Made by a program: the position numbers and the translations under genes. The notes under the pieces were generated by a model that saw only the letters and a list, made by a program, of their open reading frames with translations, was not told the origin of the DNA and did no database searches. Below are positions 43,678-53,035 of a DNA stretch of 62,178 bases, piece after piece. This DNA comes from Clostridiales bacterium (lineage in GTDB: Bacteria > Bacillota_A > Clostridia > Christensenellales > Pumilibacteraceae): assembly GCA_031264755.1 (NCBI GenBank), contig JAISDO010000002.1, forward strand, positions 1 through 62,178, read 5' to 3'. Within the stretch, counting starts at the first letter, position 1; each line of letters begins with the position of its first letter.

Positions 43678-44266
43678 TCTCAAAAATCTCACCATTGGGT
43701 TTCAATACTCTATGTGCTGTATAGAAGTTGCCCTCTGTTATTTTTGCACTTACTGCCATAATTCCCTCTTTTCCATTAAAAACAACCTTAGCTCCAAAAG
43801 TAACTGTTCCATAGTTTCTAAGTTTGTGATCATCATTTTGATATATTATTTCACCATTCTTGATAACTGCTGGTATAGCCATTATTGTCATTGCATCAGC
43901 ATTGCTGTGTACATATTTGGGTGTTATTCTCTTACCAACTTGCACCTTAAATCCCTTGCGTTCTACAAAACCATCGTCCTTTGCTAACTTGGCTTTTAAC
44001 GCTGTAACGGCAACACGCCTATCCGTTATTCCACCATAATCGCTACTTTGATTAAATACAGGTTGCATCTTGTTTAACTTATCCTTACTTAACCTTAATT
44101 GTTGTTTGATACTAACTCGTTCGCTGACTGCAGTTATTTTTGTTTCTAAATTAACCCTGCTAATAGCTTTTAATATGGCATCATCCTTGCTTGTCCCATA
44201 AGGAATAAACACCTTTTTACCTCGCATGGTTATCCATGTGCCTTTTTTGTCTTTATCTTTTGGCAT
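43673..44266 (-). CDS. Late protein, possible phage-associated nuclease-like domain
   Basis: 197 residues, basic. The N-terminal part (KGTWITMRGKKVFIPYGTS) resembles short modules that precede catalytic domains in phage MuF/tail-associated proteins. The C-terminal part (AVIKNGEIIY, YGTVTFGAKVVFNGKEGIM, NFYTAHRVLKPNG) resembles phage-Barnase/EndoU/ColicinE5/RelE-like domains, but I am unsure. It follows the 1160-residue tail-like gene by 8 nt, with AGAGG before the ATG. Alternatives are a minor structural protein or toxin cargo. Confidence 0.55.
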   Translation of the reverse strand: MPKDKDKKGTWITMRGKKVFIPYGTSKDDAILKAISRVNLETKITAVSERVSIKQQLRLSKDKLNKMQPVFNQSSDYGGITDRRVAVTALKAKLAKDDGFVERKGFKVQVGKRITPKYVHSNADAMTIMAIPAVIKNGEIIYQNDDHKLRNYGTVTFGAKVVFNGKEGIMAVSAKITEGNFYTAHRVLKPNGEIFEI

Positions 44267-44274
44267 CCTTACCT

Positions 44275-47200
44275 CTATTGTCTATCAAAAATTGCTTTGT
44301 TTGGATGTCCAATGTACCAATTTGACATCTTGTCATCATTTGACAAATCACTAACATTGAGTGCCATAACAAAATAGTATGCTGTATTGCCAAAGTTGTC
44401 ATTTACTCTGTCTGTGCTGATTATTGCAATTGCTTTTACATCTGTCATGTCTATATCTCTCAAAGCACTTGATATATCTACATAACTAAACCCATTGTCA
44501 CTTGTCAAAGCATAATTATACAGTTGATTGGACAGTATTATTCTACTCTCTATGGTTTCTTTGCTGATCTTGTTGACTTCTTCATGCAATAGTGCCAACT
44601 TAAGATTGCTTTTACTCTGTTGCCATAGCCAACCAGACAACACAAATCTATCGCTGTCCGTAATGACTTGCAAGTTATAATTGAATGACAGTACCTCTCT
44701 ATTGTCTTTAAGTAGTACAATACCTTGACTATGATTTTGCAATTCATTGCTCTTGCAACTAGCTATAATGCTTTGCTCACCAAATGTCCCACCAATGTAA
44801 CTCCCCCAATCCCAAGTATCCCACTTGCCCTTTAACGGACTTTGTGGCAATGCTCTAATTTCATCATTGGTTAGAGGTCTAATTGTATCAGTTTCATAGA
44901 TTGTACTAGGTACAAAATCCCTTATAATAATAAACTCAAACAAGTCAGCTCTACCAAAGACATCTGTATAACGGTTTTGTTGTAGTGTTGCATATGCCTT
45001 ATCTACTGAGCCAGTCAAGTCAGCATATTGTTGGTCGCTAACAGATGTACCTGCACTAAAGTTATCCTCCATTTTCCATGATAGTGTCAGCGTATTTTTC
45101 GTTGAACTAGAGTTGATTGGGTGCAAAAACTCTTCATAAAACTGCTCATATCCTATAACTCCTACATTCTTGTCTTCATCACTCTTAAATGCAGTCACCG
45201 CAAATTTAGGAAAAATAGCATCATCTTTCACTAAAAATATAGTGACAAATGTTATTCCTAATTGCCCATTCTTCACATATCCATTAGCATTATCAATGTT
45301 TGATGGATCCGTTGTAACTATCAAAAAGTCATTAATATTGATTTGTCTGTTGATACTAGACTGTTCGCTAATTTCATAAAAGCGAGGCTCACTTGGTATA
45401 CCAACAATTTGATTTAAGCGATTAAAGTCTTTTGAAAACTCAACTTCGCTAACAACATGGTTAGCGTAATAGGTGTTTTTGACTTTGGATACATAGTACC
45501 ACTCTCCTCTTATCTCATACAGTTGCCCTGATTGCTTGACACTTCTCAAGTCATCATGCCACTCTGTCTTTGTGTAATTTGTGTTACCTGTGCGTATTAG
45601 CTCACCATAAGTGTTATTGCCATACTTGATACTATCCACCAAAATATCCGTTTGATTTTTGAATTGGTTAGCTTGTGGAACTTGATCGTACTTACTTGTC
45701 AACAGATACTTACGCAAGTCGGGTCTTGTTTGGTTAGAACGCACTATATCTTTTGTTCTATACATTACATGGAATATATAATCATTGACTTTGATGTCTT
45801 TAATTGCAGTGGGTGAAATTCCAAAAGCTAAGCCCAATATTCTTTTCATTGCATTTTCTGTATCTGTGTCACCTGAGTTGATGCTAGGCAACCTATATGG
45901 CAATCCTTGTATTTTATTATCTCCAAAGCTATAATGAATTGCCAGCCCTTTATTTGGAGTATTACTAGCCGATATGCTAAACAATTTATAGATATTGCTT
46001 TCAAATACAAATTCCGTTATGTCCTGTGTAGTTCCACTACTATTTCTAGCCTCCAAAAGCACAATCTCAACAATTGGTCTACTAACAATTATCTCAACAA
46101 CATCATTGTAGACAAGGTAGTCATTGCTACTAGATTTAGGGGCTACCCATTCATCTATGATGCCACCTAACTGGACTAGATTGGATACATAACTAATTGT
46201 AGCATTTATATACTCATCAACTTGACGACTGTTAAAAATAGATAATTCATTACCGTTGTCTTGTAATCTAGTAGTACCGCCAAGATATTTGAAAGTCGTT
46301 AAAAACCTATCATCAGTTCCAAATCTGACTTGTGGGATAGCATGAATGTATTTCCCCACTTCCAACAGGATTTCCCAAAAGTTTTTTTGATTATATAGCG
46401 ATTCAATGATTGGAATACTTAGCAAGTCCTCCTTATTATTAATGTCCAAGTAGTATGCCGTTGGCGTTTCATTAGCAACTATCCCATCAACTTTTTTATA
46501 ATTTTGTGTAGTCAGCATTGCCTTATTGTATAGGTCATAAGCATTAGCTGGCGGTGCTGACTTTGTAAATATTGAATTTGTAGAATCATCAAAAACACCC
46601 TCAAACTCAACTGATGCATTAAGTAAACTATCTCTCACAAAAAATGAATCACTAGTACTTGAATTATAGCATATTGGATTGTTAGCATCGTTAAAGTTTG
46701 GAGATGTTTGATTAACATCCCTATCAGTATAAAATGGTAGCGTACATAGTATATTATATTTCTTGTTAGATTCTATCCTAATCGTGTAACTATTATTTGT
46801 CTGCTCATACTTAGCAACCCTTTTCCACATATTCCTATCATAGTCGCTATCACTCACACGGCTAAACGCAACACCTCTGCCAGCACCAGTCCACATACTG
46901 TTTGGATTTAACCAAGTGCTTTCATTAGAATTCATTGGATCAGACCTAAACTTAACTGTATCTACTTTGCCTGTATTGATGTCAGTAGTGGTTATTTCTA
47001 CATTGACAGAACAGTATCCTTGATTTGCCCAATTTTGACTCCCATAGACACCATTTTGCAAGAGTAGTGTTGGAATCTTAAAAGTTACTTCCTTGTACCC
47101 AACCTCCTGATCAATCAATTGATAATAATCTAACCCATCCCAATTACTCCCATCTCTCCAACTTGGGAATTGCCAAACAAACTTGTTCCCAATATAGTTA

Positions 47201-47757
47201 GTTCCATAAGAACGGAATACAAAGTTTCTTGATGGAGTAAAATTAGGTGCTGTATATTGAGGATTAACTTTCTTATCAGGGTTATAGCTAGACTTAGTAT
47301 CCAGCGTCACATCTTTGAGCTTATAAGTCACGGCTATGTTATCCACAATGCGTTTTTGAGCATCAATGCTAGCCTCGTTGAAAGTGATGGCATGGTCAAA
47401 GCGTGTAGGGTCTTGCATAATTGGTTGGCTTACTATGTCTTGGTTGACCATCAAGTGCCAGTCTTTGTGTAGAATGAGCTCTTTGGGGGCTTTGTCAGCT
47501 AAGTTGACAGCACGTCTCATGGTTGTGTCATCGCCTTGACTTACCCACTGCCATTTCTCATAGATGAATTTGGTGAGTGGGCTAAACTCCTCACTGAAAG
47601 GCAAGTCTACTAGTGTGAGATTGACTACATCTAGTGTCTCATCAAGGCTGTCTATGTCGCTGTCGCCTTGCAGGATAGCAGAGCTAAAATCTGTGCCCCT
47701 GTATCCGTTAGCCTCTTGGCTACTGTCGTATAGGTATAATCTTGTTTCAAATCTCAT
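44275..47757 (-). CDS. Large tail-tip or baseplate-like protein
   Basis: 1160 residues from ATG 47757 (MRFETRLYLYDSSQ), with AAGGA about ten bases upstream; the ORF is open to 47820. Rich in Asn, Tyr and beta-type sequence. The region ESLYNQKNFWEILLEVGKYIHAIPQVRF and later ISALR-type beta blocks recall phage tail-hub and baseplate proteins. No pectinase, peptidase or lysozyme motif found. It follows a small glycine-rich protein and a tube-like protein, the usual order for tail genes. Largest gene in the element, probably the receptor-contact or cell-puncture part. Confidence 0.6.
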   Translation of the reverse strand: MRFETRLYLYDSSQEANGYRGTDFSSAILQGDSDIDSLDETLDVVNLTLVDLPFSEEFSPLTKFIYEKWQWVSQGDDTTMRRAVNLADKAPKELILHKDWHLMVNQDIVSQPIMQDPTRFDHAITFNEASIDAQKRIVDNIAVTYKLKDVTLDTKSSYNPDKKVNPQYTAPNFTPSRNFVFRSYGTNYIGNKFVWQFPSWRDGSNWDGLDYYQLIDQEVGYKEVTFKIPTLLLQNGVYGSQNWANQGYCSVNVEITTTDINTGKVDTVKFRSDPMNSNESTWLNPNSMWTGAGRGVAFSRVSDSDYDRNMWKRVAKYEQTNNSYTIRIESNKKYNILCTLPFYTDRDVNQTSPNFNDANNPICYNSSTSDSFFVRDSLLNASVEFEGVFDDSTNSIFTKSAPPANAYDLYNKAMLTTQNYKKVDGIVANETPTAYYLDINNKEDLLSIPIIESLYNQKNFWEILLEVGKYIHAIPQVRFGTDDRFLTTFKYLGGTTRLQDNGNELSIFNSRQVDEYINATISYVSNLVQLGGIIDEWVAPKSSSNDYLVYNDVVEIIVSRPIVEIVLLEARNSSGTTQDITEFVFESNIYKLFSISASNTPNKGLAIHYSFGDNKIQGLPYRLPSINSGDTDTENAMKRILGLAFGISPTAIKDIKVNDYIFHVMYRTKDIVRSNQTRPDLRKYLLTSKYDQVPQANQFKNQTDILVDSIKYGNNTYGELIRTGNTNYTKTEWHDDLRSVKQSGQLYEIRGEWYYVSKVKNTYYANHVVSEVEFSKDFNRLNQIVGIPSEPRFYEISEQSSINRQININDFLIVTTDPSNIDNANGYVKNGQLGITFVTIFLVKDDAIFPKFAVTAFKSDEDKNVGVIGYEQFYEEFLHPINSSSTKNTLTLSWKMEDNFSAGTSVSDQQYADLTGSVDKAYATLQQNRYTDVFGRADLFEFIIIRDFVPSTIYETDTIRPLTNDEIRALPQSPLKGKWDTWDWGSYIGGTFGEQSIIASCKSNELQNHSQGIVLLKDNREVLSFNYNLQVITDSDRFVLSGWLWQQSKSNLKLALLHEEVNKISKETIESRIILSNQLYNYALTSDNGFSYVDISSALRDIDMTDVKAIAIISTDRVNDNFGNTAYYFVMALNVSDLSNDDKMSNWYIGHPNKAIFDRQ

Positions 47758-47835
47758 AGTTGGCTTGTCCTTGTGTTTTGTGTATAGTTTTGATATACTG
47801 TACATTGGTTTGCTAACCAAAAAGGAGGCGATATT

Positions 47836-48080
47836 ATGGAAAAAGAATTGTACTTTATCATTCGCAAAAATGATTACATTACTGGCACTGATTTCTCTAT
47901 CAACAATGACACTGGTTTTTGTTGCATCAAAAACGCAAAGGTGTCGTCACACCAGCAATTTATCAATGGAGGATGTCAAAACCCAAAGTTGTTGGAGATA
48001 TACACTCTAAACCAATTTTAGAAATGTATATTAAATTGGATACAGTACAAGAGTATTACAAAGCCAAAAACATAGACTAG
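47836..48080 (+). pseudogene. Small plus-strand gene with frame break
   Basis: AAGGAGG lies seven bases before ATG 47836, so translation is likely. The first frame (MEKELYFIIRKNDYITGTDF..) stops at 48021. The -1 frame reads a more coherent end: GVVTPAIYQWRMSKPKVVGD, then LEMYIKLDTVQEYYKAKNID, stopping at 48080. The switch would be near CAAAAAC at about 47930. It overlaps the end of the minus-strand gene at 48077 by 4 nt. A -10 (TATACT) lies about 40 nt upstream. Function unknown. Confidence 0.5.
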
Positions 48081-48421
48081 TTCTCTATGTTTGCTTGCCA
48101 AAGTGGATATGCAAATGATGAATCAAACTGATTTTCATTTGCATTATCCATAGCGAGTAGTTGCTCATTATTATAATTTAGGTCTATTACAGATTGTTTC
48201 ATATCTGCTAATTTTGCCAACTCATTGTAATCAACAACCAAAGTCATAACTACAACATTCAACTGTGCTATGTTTTTCACCGATACTGTATCAATGTTAT
48301 CATCTTGTAGACACATCAGAGTGTAATCTGATAATTCTTGCATTATCATTATGCTTCTTTGCTTGGCTTGCTGTTTTTGCACTTTCCATTTTTCTAATTG
48401 TTCTTTACTAATGTCATTCAT
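48077..48421 (-). CDS. Small helical late protein
   Basis: 114 residues, helical and acidic (SKEQLEKWKVQKQQAKQRS; CLQDDNIDTVSVKNIAQLN). GAGGAG precedes the ATG. Lies between the small glycine-rich protein and the tail-tip gene, where tail-assembly chaperones or tape-measure accessories often sit. No family recognised. Confidence 0.55.
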   Translation of the reverse strand: MNDISKEQLEKWKVQKQQAKQRSIMIMQELSDYTLMCLQDDNIDTVSVKNIAQLNVVVMTLVVDYNELAKLADMKQSVIDLNYNNEQLLAMDNANENQFDSSFAYPLWQANIEN

Positions 48422-48430
48422 AATAACTCC

Positions 48431-48985
48431 TCATTTATTTCTACCAAGAGTAGCAAAGTTACCTGCCCTGTACCTGTTAAAGTTGATTTCGTTGTTTTGC
48501 TTAAATACTGTGTAATCATAGTTGCGTTGTCGCTCTACTTGCCTTTCTGCAATAGACATACCGCTTGATACTGCACCAAAGATACCACCAATAATTGCAC
48601 CGGGTACATTACCCACAGCAAAACCCATAGCCGCACCACTACCTACACTGGTAACTACATTGATGGTATCCCTATACATTTGGTATTGATGATTTATTTG
48701 CTCCTGTAACGCTTGGTCACCATTCTTCATACCAATACCGCCTACATAGTAATTAAATCCAAAGAAAGCGACTTGCTTAGCCATTTGAAAACCAGCAGAC
48801 ACAGCAAACGCTTTGAGTGTCTTTTTCTTTGGGCTTTCGTCAATACTATCATCCAAATCACCATCTTGTTGCTTTTGGCTTGCCTTATCTGTTGCCAATC
48901 CCTTTGTGCCTATACCACCACTAGCGTCCTTGCGGACTATGATTTCAAGTCTTTGCGTGCCTTGCGTATACAAAAGTCCTGCCAT
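48431..48985 (-). CDS. Glycine-rich late protein, possible short tail or membrane-penetration protein
   Basis: 184 residues. A charged N-terminal part (DGDLDDSIDESPKKKTLKAF), a hydrophobic Gly/Ala-rich segment at about 110-145 (SVGSGAAMGFAVGNVPGAIIGGIFGAV), and a basic helical end (AERQVERQRNYDYTVFKQNN). GGAGG lies seven bases before the ATG, which is within the end of the upstream gene (49-nt overlap). A tape measure would normally be much longer, so a long siphovirus tail is unlikely. Possibly the part that enters the cell membrane. Speculative. Confidence 0.5.
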   Translation of the reverse strand: MAGLLYTQGTQRLEIIVRKDASGGIGTKGLATDKASQKQQDGDLDDSIDESPKKKTLKAFAVSAGFQMAKQVAFFGFNYYVGGIGMKNGDQALQEQINHQYQMYRDTINVVTSVGSGAAMGFAVGNVPGAIIGGIFGAVSSGMSIAERQVERQRNYDYTVFKQNNEINFNRYRAGNFATLGRNK

Positions 48986-49959
48986 TGTCTATCCTCCAAA
49001 TCTACTGCACTACCTTTGAGTGTCAGTGACATTGTGCTATAACTTGCATTCTCTATTTTCTTTTGAATTGCGTTGTATGTGCATAGATATACATACTCGT
49101 CTGCTTGTCCACTGTCACCATTGTCAACTATTATCCTAAGATATACCAATTTATTGATGTCCTGTGAGGGCAAGTCTTGTCCATTGAGCCTCGTAGCCCC
49201 AAACCGCATGAACCTATCATTGATAGCCCTAAACGGCTCTTTGAGAAAGTCATAAAATGACACACTAGCCACAAAGTCAGCCGTCTTGTTGCGTATCCCT
49301 GCAATGTCATTTTTGGCGTATCTTGGCAACGCATCACTTGCAAAGATAATCTGCAAACTAAGCTCATTGAACGGTAAGTGCATAAAGTTTGTGCCATCAA
49401 ATGACAAACTCACATCATAGTCACTATAAGTCAATGTGTTGGTCAAGTATGTTATCTTAAAGTCTACACGGCACACAACGGTATCACCCAATCCAGTAGT
49501 CTCAGGGGCTGTCTCATACTGCATTATGCCAATGATTAGGTACAAGTTGAGGACCTCGCCAAAGTTGTTCTTTATCTTTTGTGGTTGCCCTAAGTAGATA
49601 CTTCGCAAGCGTGTTATAAAGTAGTCTAGCATTCGCACTTTATGGTCTTGGACAATAAAAGTAATTGTCCCCTCTTTCTCTACAAAGTCTATGTCAGCAC
49701 TCACATTGGCACTTTCGTTGCCCGTTTCCACAATGGCATAGCTCTTGTCGAGTGCCGTGCTAAGCGACTTTCTTTCCTCCTTATCCATCTCTAAGTAATG
49801 TACAAATGTATAAAACTCTATATTGAGATGTTCAGATATGTCCACTACTTCCTCTTGCCCATCAGTGACAATTGGGACTTGCACGCTATGTTCTTTGAAC
49901 GCACTATACACTATGTTTTTGATGTCATTAGTTGTAAATACTGACTTCATATTTGCCAC
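48937..49959 (-). CDS. Late structural protein, tail-tube-like
   Basis: 340 residues, mostly beta-type sequence (TLTYSDYDVSLSFDGTNFMHL, VYLRIIVDNGDSGQADEYVYL). No motif fixes the family; position after a connector-like gene and before tail genes suggests a tail tube or major tail protein. ATG 49959 directly follows the upstream stop. Alternatives include a capsid or collar protein. Confidence 0.5.
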   Translation of the reverse strand: MANMKSVFTTNDIKNIVYSAFKEHSVQVPIVTDGQEEVVDISEHLNIEFYTFVHYLEMDKEERKSLSTALDKSYAIVETGNESANVSADIDFVEKEGTITFIVQDHKVRMLDYFITRLRSIYLGQPQKIKNNFGEVLNLYLIIGIMQYETAPETTGLGDTVVCRVDFKITYLTNTLTYSDYDVSLSFDGTNFMHLPFNELSLQIIFASDALPRYAKNDIAGIRNKTADFVASVSFYDFLKEPFRAINDRFMRFGATRLNGQDLPSQDINKLVYLRIIVDNGDSGQADEYVYLCTYNAIQKKIENASYSTMSLTLKGSAVDLEDRQWQDFCIRKARKDLKS

Positions 49960-50595
49960 TTAGATTAACCCCACCTTTTTTCGCCACTTAGCCTGTGCTT
50001 GCCTATACTGTTGTGTGTCCATTCTTATCCCCAATTGGCTTACTGTTTGTGGATAATTGCCACTGTATTTGATGTTATCCACTATGTCATTGACTATGTC
50101 CAACAGCTCATTGTCGTTCATCTGTTTTATATCAGCAACGCTCTTAGCTCTTAACAGCAACTTGGGGGATACTCTCCGCAAGTACTGCCCTTGCCCCACT
50201 GTATCATCACCAAACATTGGAAACTTTCCCTTGTTCTCTAACCATGCCATACGGATAAGTTCGTTGTTGGTAGCTAGACTGGCTAGCAGTCTTTTCTTGC
50301 TGTCCACTGCCCTAAATATAGCGTTGTACGCTCCGTCATAGCTCTTTGTGAGTGTTCCACTTATGACAATACTTCGGTTGCTCCACTTAACTTTTAGGGG
50401 ACTGTAATATGGCACGGCAGACTGTTTGGCTATATCCATAACCTGATTAGCTATAATACGCATTTGTGCCTTGTCGTCAATCTTACCCTTGCGATTTGAC
50501 TTTTCTTTATAGTCACCAATAGGCAAGACTTTGGCTAGTGACTTGTTGTTAAAGATATGTGCCAGCGTGAGTTTGTCACTGTATCCTACTCCCAT
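49960..50595 (-). CDS. Late protein, possible neck or tail-completion protein
   Basis: 211 residues, basic. KWSNRSIVISGTLTKSYDG is followed by FRAVDSKKRLLASLATNNELI and a helical C-terminus. The short length, basic charge and position between the 138-residue and 340-residue proteins resemble HK97 gp10-type neck proteins; the call rests on order only. It overlaps the upstream gene by 10 nt. Confidence 0.45.
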   Translation of the reverse strand: MGVGYSDKLTLAHIFNNKSLAKVLPIGDYKEKSNRKGKIDDKAQMRIIANQVMDIAKQSAVPYYSPLKVKWSNRSIVISGTLTKSYDGAYNAIFRAVDSKKRLLASLATNNELIRMAWLENKGKFPMFGDDTVGQGQYLRRVSPKLLLRAKSVADIKQMNDNELLDIVNDIVDNIKYSGNYPQTVSQLGIRMDTQQYRQAQAKWRKKVGLI

Positions 50596-51002
50596 AGAGA
50601 TACATCTTTCATTGGGATACTTTTCAATTCCAAGTGTTGATATGACCGTTTCATTTTGGGCGTGTAAATATAATCTTGGCTTACCTCAACTACCATAAAA
50701 TACATACCCTTTGCACTAGCTGTTGACTTCAAAAACACCGCATCGCCCTGCTTGATTTCCAACAGTGTTGTACTGCGAATTGACACATTAGTTTGTTGCT
50801 CTATAAGTCCCTTGATTGGTTGCACTTTGCCCATAGACAAGTCACTATACATCTGCCACTTGAATGTACTATGAGATACATATCTGTTGTTGTCAATCTT
50901 TATCTTTTCGCCATCAGGTAGCTCTACTGTGCTATTGAAGACAAAGCGTTTGAACCACTTTGCAAGCGGGTGAGCTGACCACATCATGATAGGTTTTTGC
51001 AT
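50586..51002 (-). CDS. Late protein, possible head-closure or stopper protein
   Basis: 138 residues with compact beta-type sequence (VELPDGEKIKIDNNRYVS, TLLEIKQGDAVFLKSTA, MYFMVVEVSQDYIYTP). AAAGGAG lies eight bases before the ATG. Size, beta content and place in the gene order suit a head-completion protein. No motif confirms this. Confidence 0.45.
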   Translation of the reverse strand: MQKPIMMWSAHPLAKWFKRFVFNSTVELPDGEKIKIDNNRYVSHSTFKWQMYSDLSMGKVQPIKGLIEQQTNVSIRSTTLLEIKQGDAVFLKSTASAKGMYFMVVEVSQDYIYTPKMKRSYQHLELKSIPMKDVSLWE

Positions 51003-51042
51003 TGTTTACACTCCTTTTGTGTGTTTTATTGTATACTGTACT

Positions 51043-51311
51043 ATGAAGAACGATAATGAAAAATATGTTGTGCAGTGTGAGGGTATTTTTATGTTTGTGA
51101 CAGTGTGGATACTGTCACAAATCCTATATTTTCTGCATTACAAAATCCAAAGATATATACACTTAAAGACAATGGTACAAGCATTAAAACCGTTGGCAAA
51201 AGAATATACTTGCGTACAGACTTAATCAAACGCTACTATGCTGTCAACAATGAACCCAAAGATATTATGGATATTGTAGAACTTATGCGTTTGGGTCTTA
51301 GACAATTTTAA
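51043..51311 (+). pseudogene. Small plus-strand gene with frame break at a hairpin
   Basis: ATG 51043 follows TATACT (51032-51037) by five bases, so the mRNA would be leaderless. The first frame begins MKNDNEKYVVQCEGIF. After a -1 shift at the TTTTT run (51086-51090) it continues YVCDSVDTVTNPIFSALQN, then TSIKTVGKRIYLRTDLIKRY and VELMRLGLRQF, about 90 residues in all. Both frames alone look worse. A perfect 11-bp hairpin (51094-51121) starts right after the T run, as at programmed -1 sites, but no ideal heptamer is present. The 51105 GTG in its loop could also start the second frame. Confidence 0.5.
51094..51121 (+). other. Hairpin inside the frame-broken gene
   Basis: TTTGTGACAGT with its exact complement round GTGGAT. 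It follows the TTTTT run by three bases. Confidence 0.6.
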
Positions 51312-51703
51312 TTTTCACTGTAATACATTATCTCGTTAAACCTATTATCTCTACATCTAATAATTTCACCAGTGTTCTTGTTGATTGCAACACTCTCATC
51401 GCATTCAGGACAAAACACTTCCCAATCTGCACTTGATACTTTTACAATATCATGCTCAGCATACTGATAAACACACTTGCACTTTCTACAAATTACTTTT
51501 TTAGGTGCATATTCTTTCCCATCGCCAAGTAGCTTTTTAACTTCTTGCAACTCCATATATACCGTAAGCTCTCTCAACTTTGCTGGCATACTGAGAAACT
51601 CTTTGACTTGTTTACGGTTGTAGCTATCAGGTAGTTCCATAACCCAAACTTCTTTTTCAATCTGCTTATATTCATCAAGTGTAAATTCTTCTAATTGTAT
51701 AAT
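51308..51703 (-). CDS. Zinc-ribbon late protein with AUU start
   Basis: 131 residues if begun at ATT 51703. The first ATG is at 51640 with no ribosome site, but the frame continues upstream as natural sequence (IIQLEEFTLDEYKQIEKEVW), and AAGGAG sits five bases before the ATT. The zinc ribbon is CRKCKCVYQYAEHD then CPECDE near residues 75-110. Two genes upstream of the connector-like proteins. Possibly a small DNA- or protein-binding factor; function unknown. Confidence 0.65.
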   Translation of the reverse strand: MIQLEEFTLDEYKQIEKEVWVMELPDSYNRKQVKEFLSMPAKLRELTVYMELQEVKKLLGDGKEYAPKKVICRKCKCVYQYAEHDIVKVSSADWEVFCPECDESVAINKNTGEIIRCRDNRFNEIMYYSEN

Positions 51704-51712
51704 AAATTCTCC

Positions 51713-52246
51713 TTAAGCAAACCTATTATATCTAGCTTTTTGTTGTTCGTTCCAGTCAGCTTGGTTCTTAAACTTGACACCACTGTAACGCAAACTAGCA
51801 ATTTGCTTTTCTATGGATTTGAGTGCCTCTGTCTTGTAGTTTTGTGATTGTCCCGTCTCACTGTCCCAAGCTCTAACCATCATGCCAGGCAACATGCGTT
51901 GTTCTGCCAACAAGTCTGCTTGTGCTTTGGCATCTGCTTTCCAACCTCTGTAATAACCGGGCAATTCGGTTTGTGACAATCCGCCTTTGAGTGTCTTCAT
52001 CTTTACACCCAAACCTTTCAAGTAGTCCTTTGTGCCCTCTGCACCCACAGTGTGGCTTGCATGGGTTGACTGAATAGTGGCAAGTGTGTTGTATGTCTTG
52101 CCGCCTTTTGTTACATCTACTACAATGTTCTGTCCTGTACGCCTTGTATCAGTTGGATCATTGTAACTGTACAACTTACCACCCTTAAACCCATGCCCAT
52201 ATAGCACATTAACTATCTGTCCATACCTAATTTGTGCTTGTGCCAT
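51713..52246 (-). CDS. Late protein of unknown function
   Basis: 177 residues. The N-terminus is rich in Gly/Tyr (VLYGHGFKGGKLYSYNDP), followed by DVTKGGKTYNTLATIQSTH and a helical basic C-terminus (DWNEQQKARYNRF). One base from the upstream gene's stop. By place it could be a small structural or scaffold-like protein, but it matches no family I know. Confidence 0.5.
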   Translation of the reverse strand: MAQAQIRYGQIVNVLYGHGFKGGKLYSYNDPTDTRRTGQNIVVDVTKGGKTYNTLATIQSTHASHTVGAEGTKDYLKGLGVKMKTLKGGLSQTELPGYYRGWKADAKAQADLLAEQRMLPGMMVRAWDSETGQSQNYKTEALKSIEKQIASLRYSGVKFKNQADWNEQQKARYNRFA

Positions 52247-52247
52247 A

Positions 52248-52814
52248 CTAATACTGACTCCAATCCACTAGATATCCACGCCGTATATACTGTGTGTTGG
52301 TCAAGTTGAGTGCCTCCAACTGCGTTATTACATCATCATGTAGCCAGTATCCATCACTACTAGACATATCTATTGCTTTGGTTCTACCCATTTCACTAAC
52401 TACTACCTTAGGACTGTCCTTAGCATACCCGCCATTGTCTGTCATGTATCTAGCTTGTGTTAGCAACAACTCCATAAACATAGCTCTTGCACTGATTGGC
52501 GACATATGTGGACACCACCCTTTGGCTATACGGTACATCATTGTGGGGTAGTTGGTATTGCCAGCCTTGACCTTGATGTATGAGTACACGGCGTTAGATA
52601 CATTTCTAACAAATACTGCAACTTCACTCTCGTCTACCACAATACCGTGTCCACTAAGTGCATCGGTTGTAAGATAGTATTGATGCACTCTCTTGTCATA
52701 CCGCATATTTGGGCTGTCAAAAGGAAATTGTGGATCTTGCACCATGCCATTATCGTCACTAGCCTCATCATCTTTGTACTCTGGTATTACTAATTGCCTA
52801 TTGTCGTATTGCAT
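52248..52814 (-). CDS. Late protein, possible head-tail adaptor
   Basis: 188 residues. An acidic N-terminus (EYKDDEASDDNGM) is followed by a helical core (VDESEVAVFVRNVSNAVYSYI, SARAMFMELLLTQARYM). Helical bundles of this size in this position are typical of gp6/gp15-like adaptors. The match is by layout only. It lies 2 nt downstream of the 66-residue gene at 52817. Confidence 0.45.
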   Translation of the reverse strand: MQYDNRQLVIPEYKDDEASDDNGMVQDPQFPFDSPNMRYDKRVHQYYLTTDALSGHGIVVDESEVAVFVRNVSNAVYSYIKVKAGNTNYPTMMYRIAKGWCPHMSPISARAMFMELLLTQARYMTDNGGYAKDSPKVVVSEMGRTKAIDMSSSDGYWLHDDVITQLEALNLTNTQYIRRGYLVDWSQY

Positions 52815-52816
52815 CT

Positions 52817-53017
52817 TTACCTACTCACTATGTCATAAACAAATTTGGAATACAGTTGGTCTGGCTTTCTAACTGTATTGCTGTCACTAGCATCAAACAT
52901 ACCCCATATCCAAGCACCTGTAGCTCGCACGGGTATGTCTTCCTCTATATTGACTCCTTGCTTTATCCAATCCACTACCTCACTATCTCCCCTTAACTGT
53001 GGTGTATTTTTATTCAT
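52817..53017 (-). CDS. Small late protein
   Basis: 66 residues, acidic N-terminal half (DSEVVDWIKQGVNIEEDIP) and an aromatic-rich middle (TGAWIWGMFDASDS). No domain recognised. Start of a compact run of late genes (spacing of 10 nt or less for several genes). Confidence 0.5.
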   Translation of the reverse strand: MNKNTPQLRGDSEVVDWIKQGVNIEEDIPVRATGAWIWGMFDASDSNTVRKPDQLYSKFVYDIVSR

Positions 53018-53035
53018 TTAATGAACAAGAAACTC

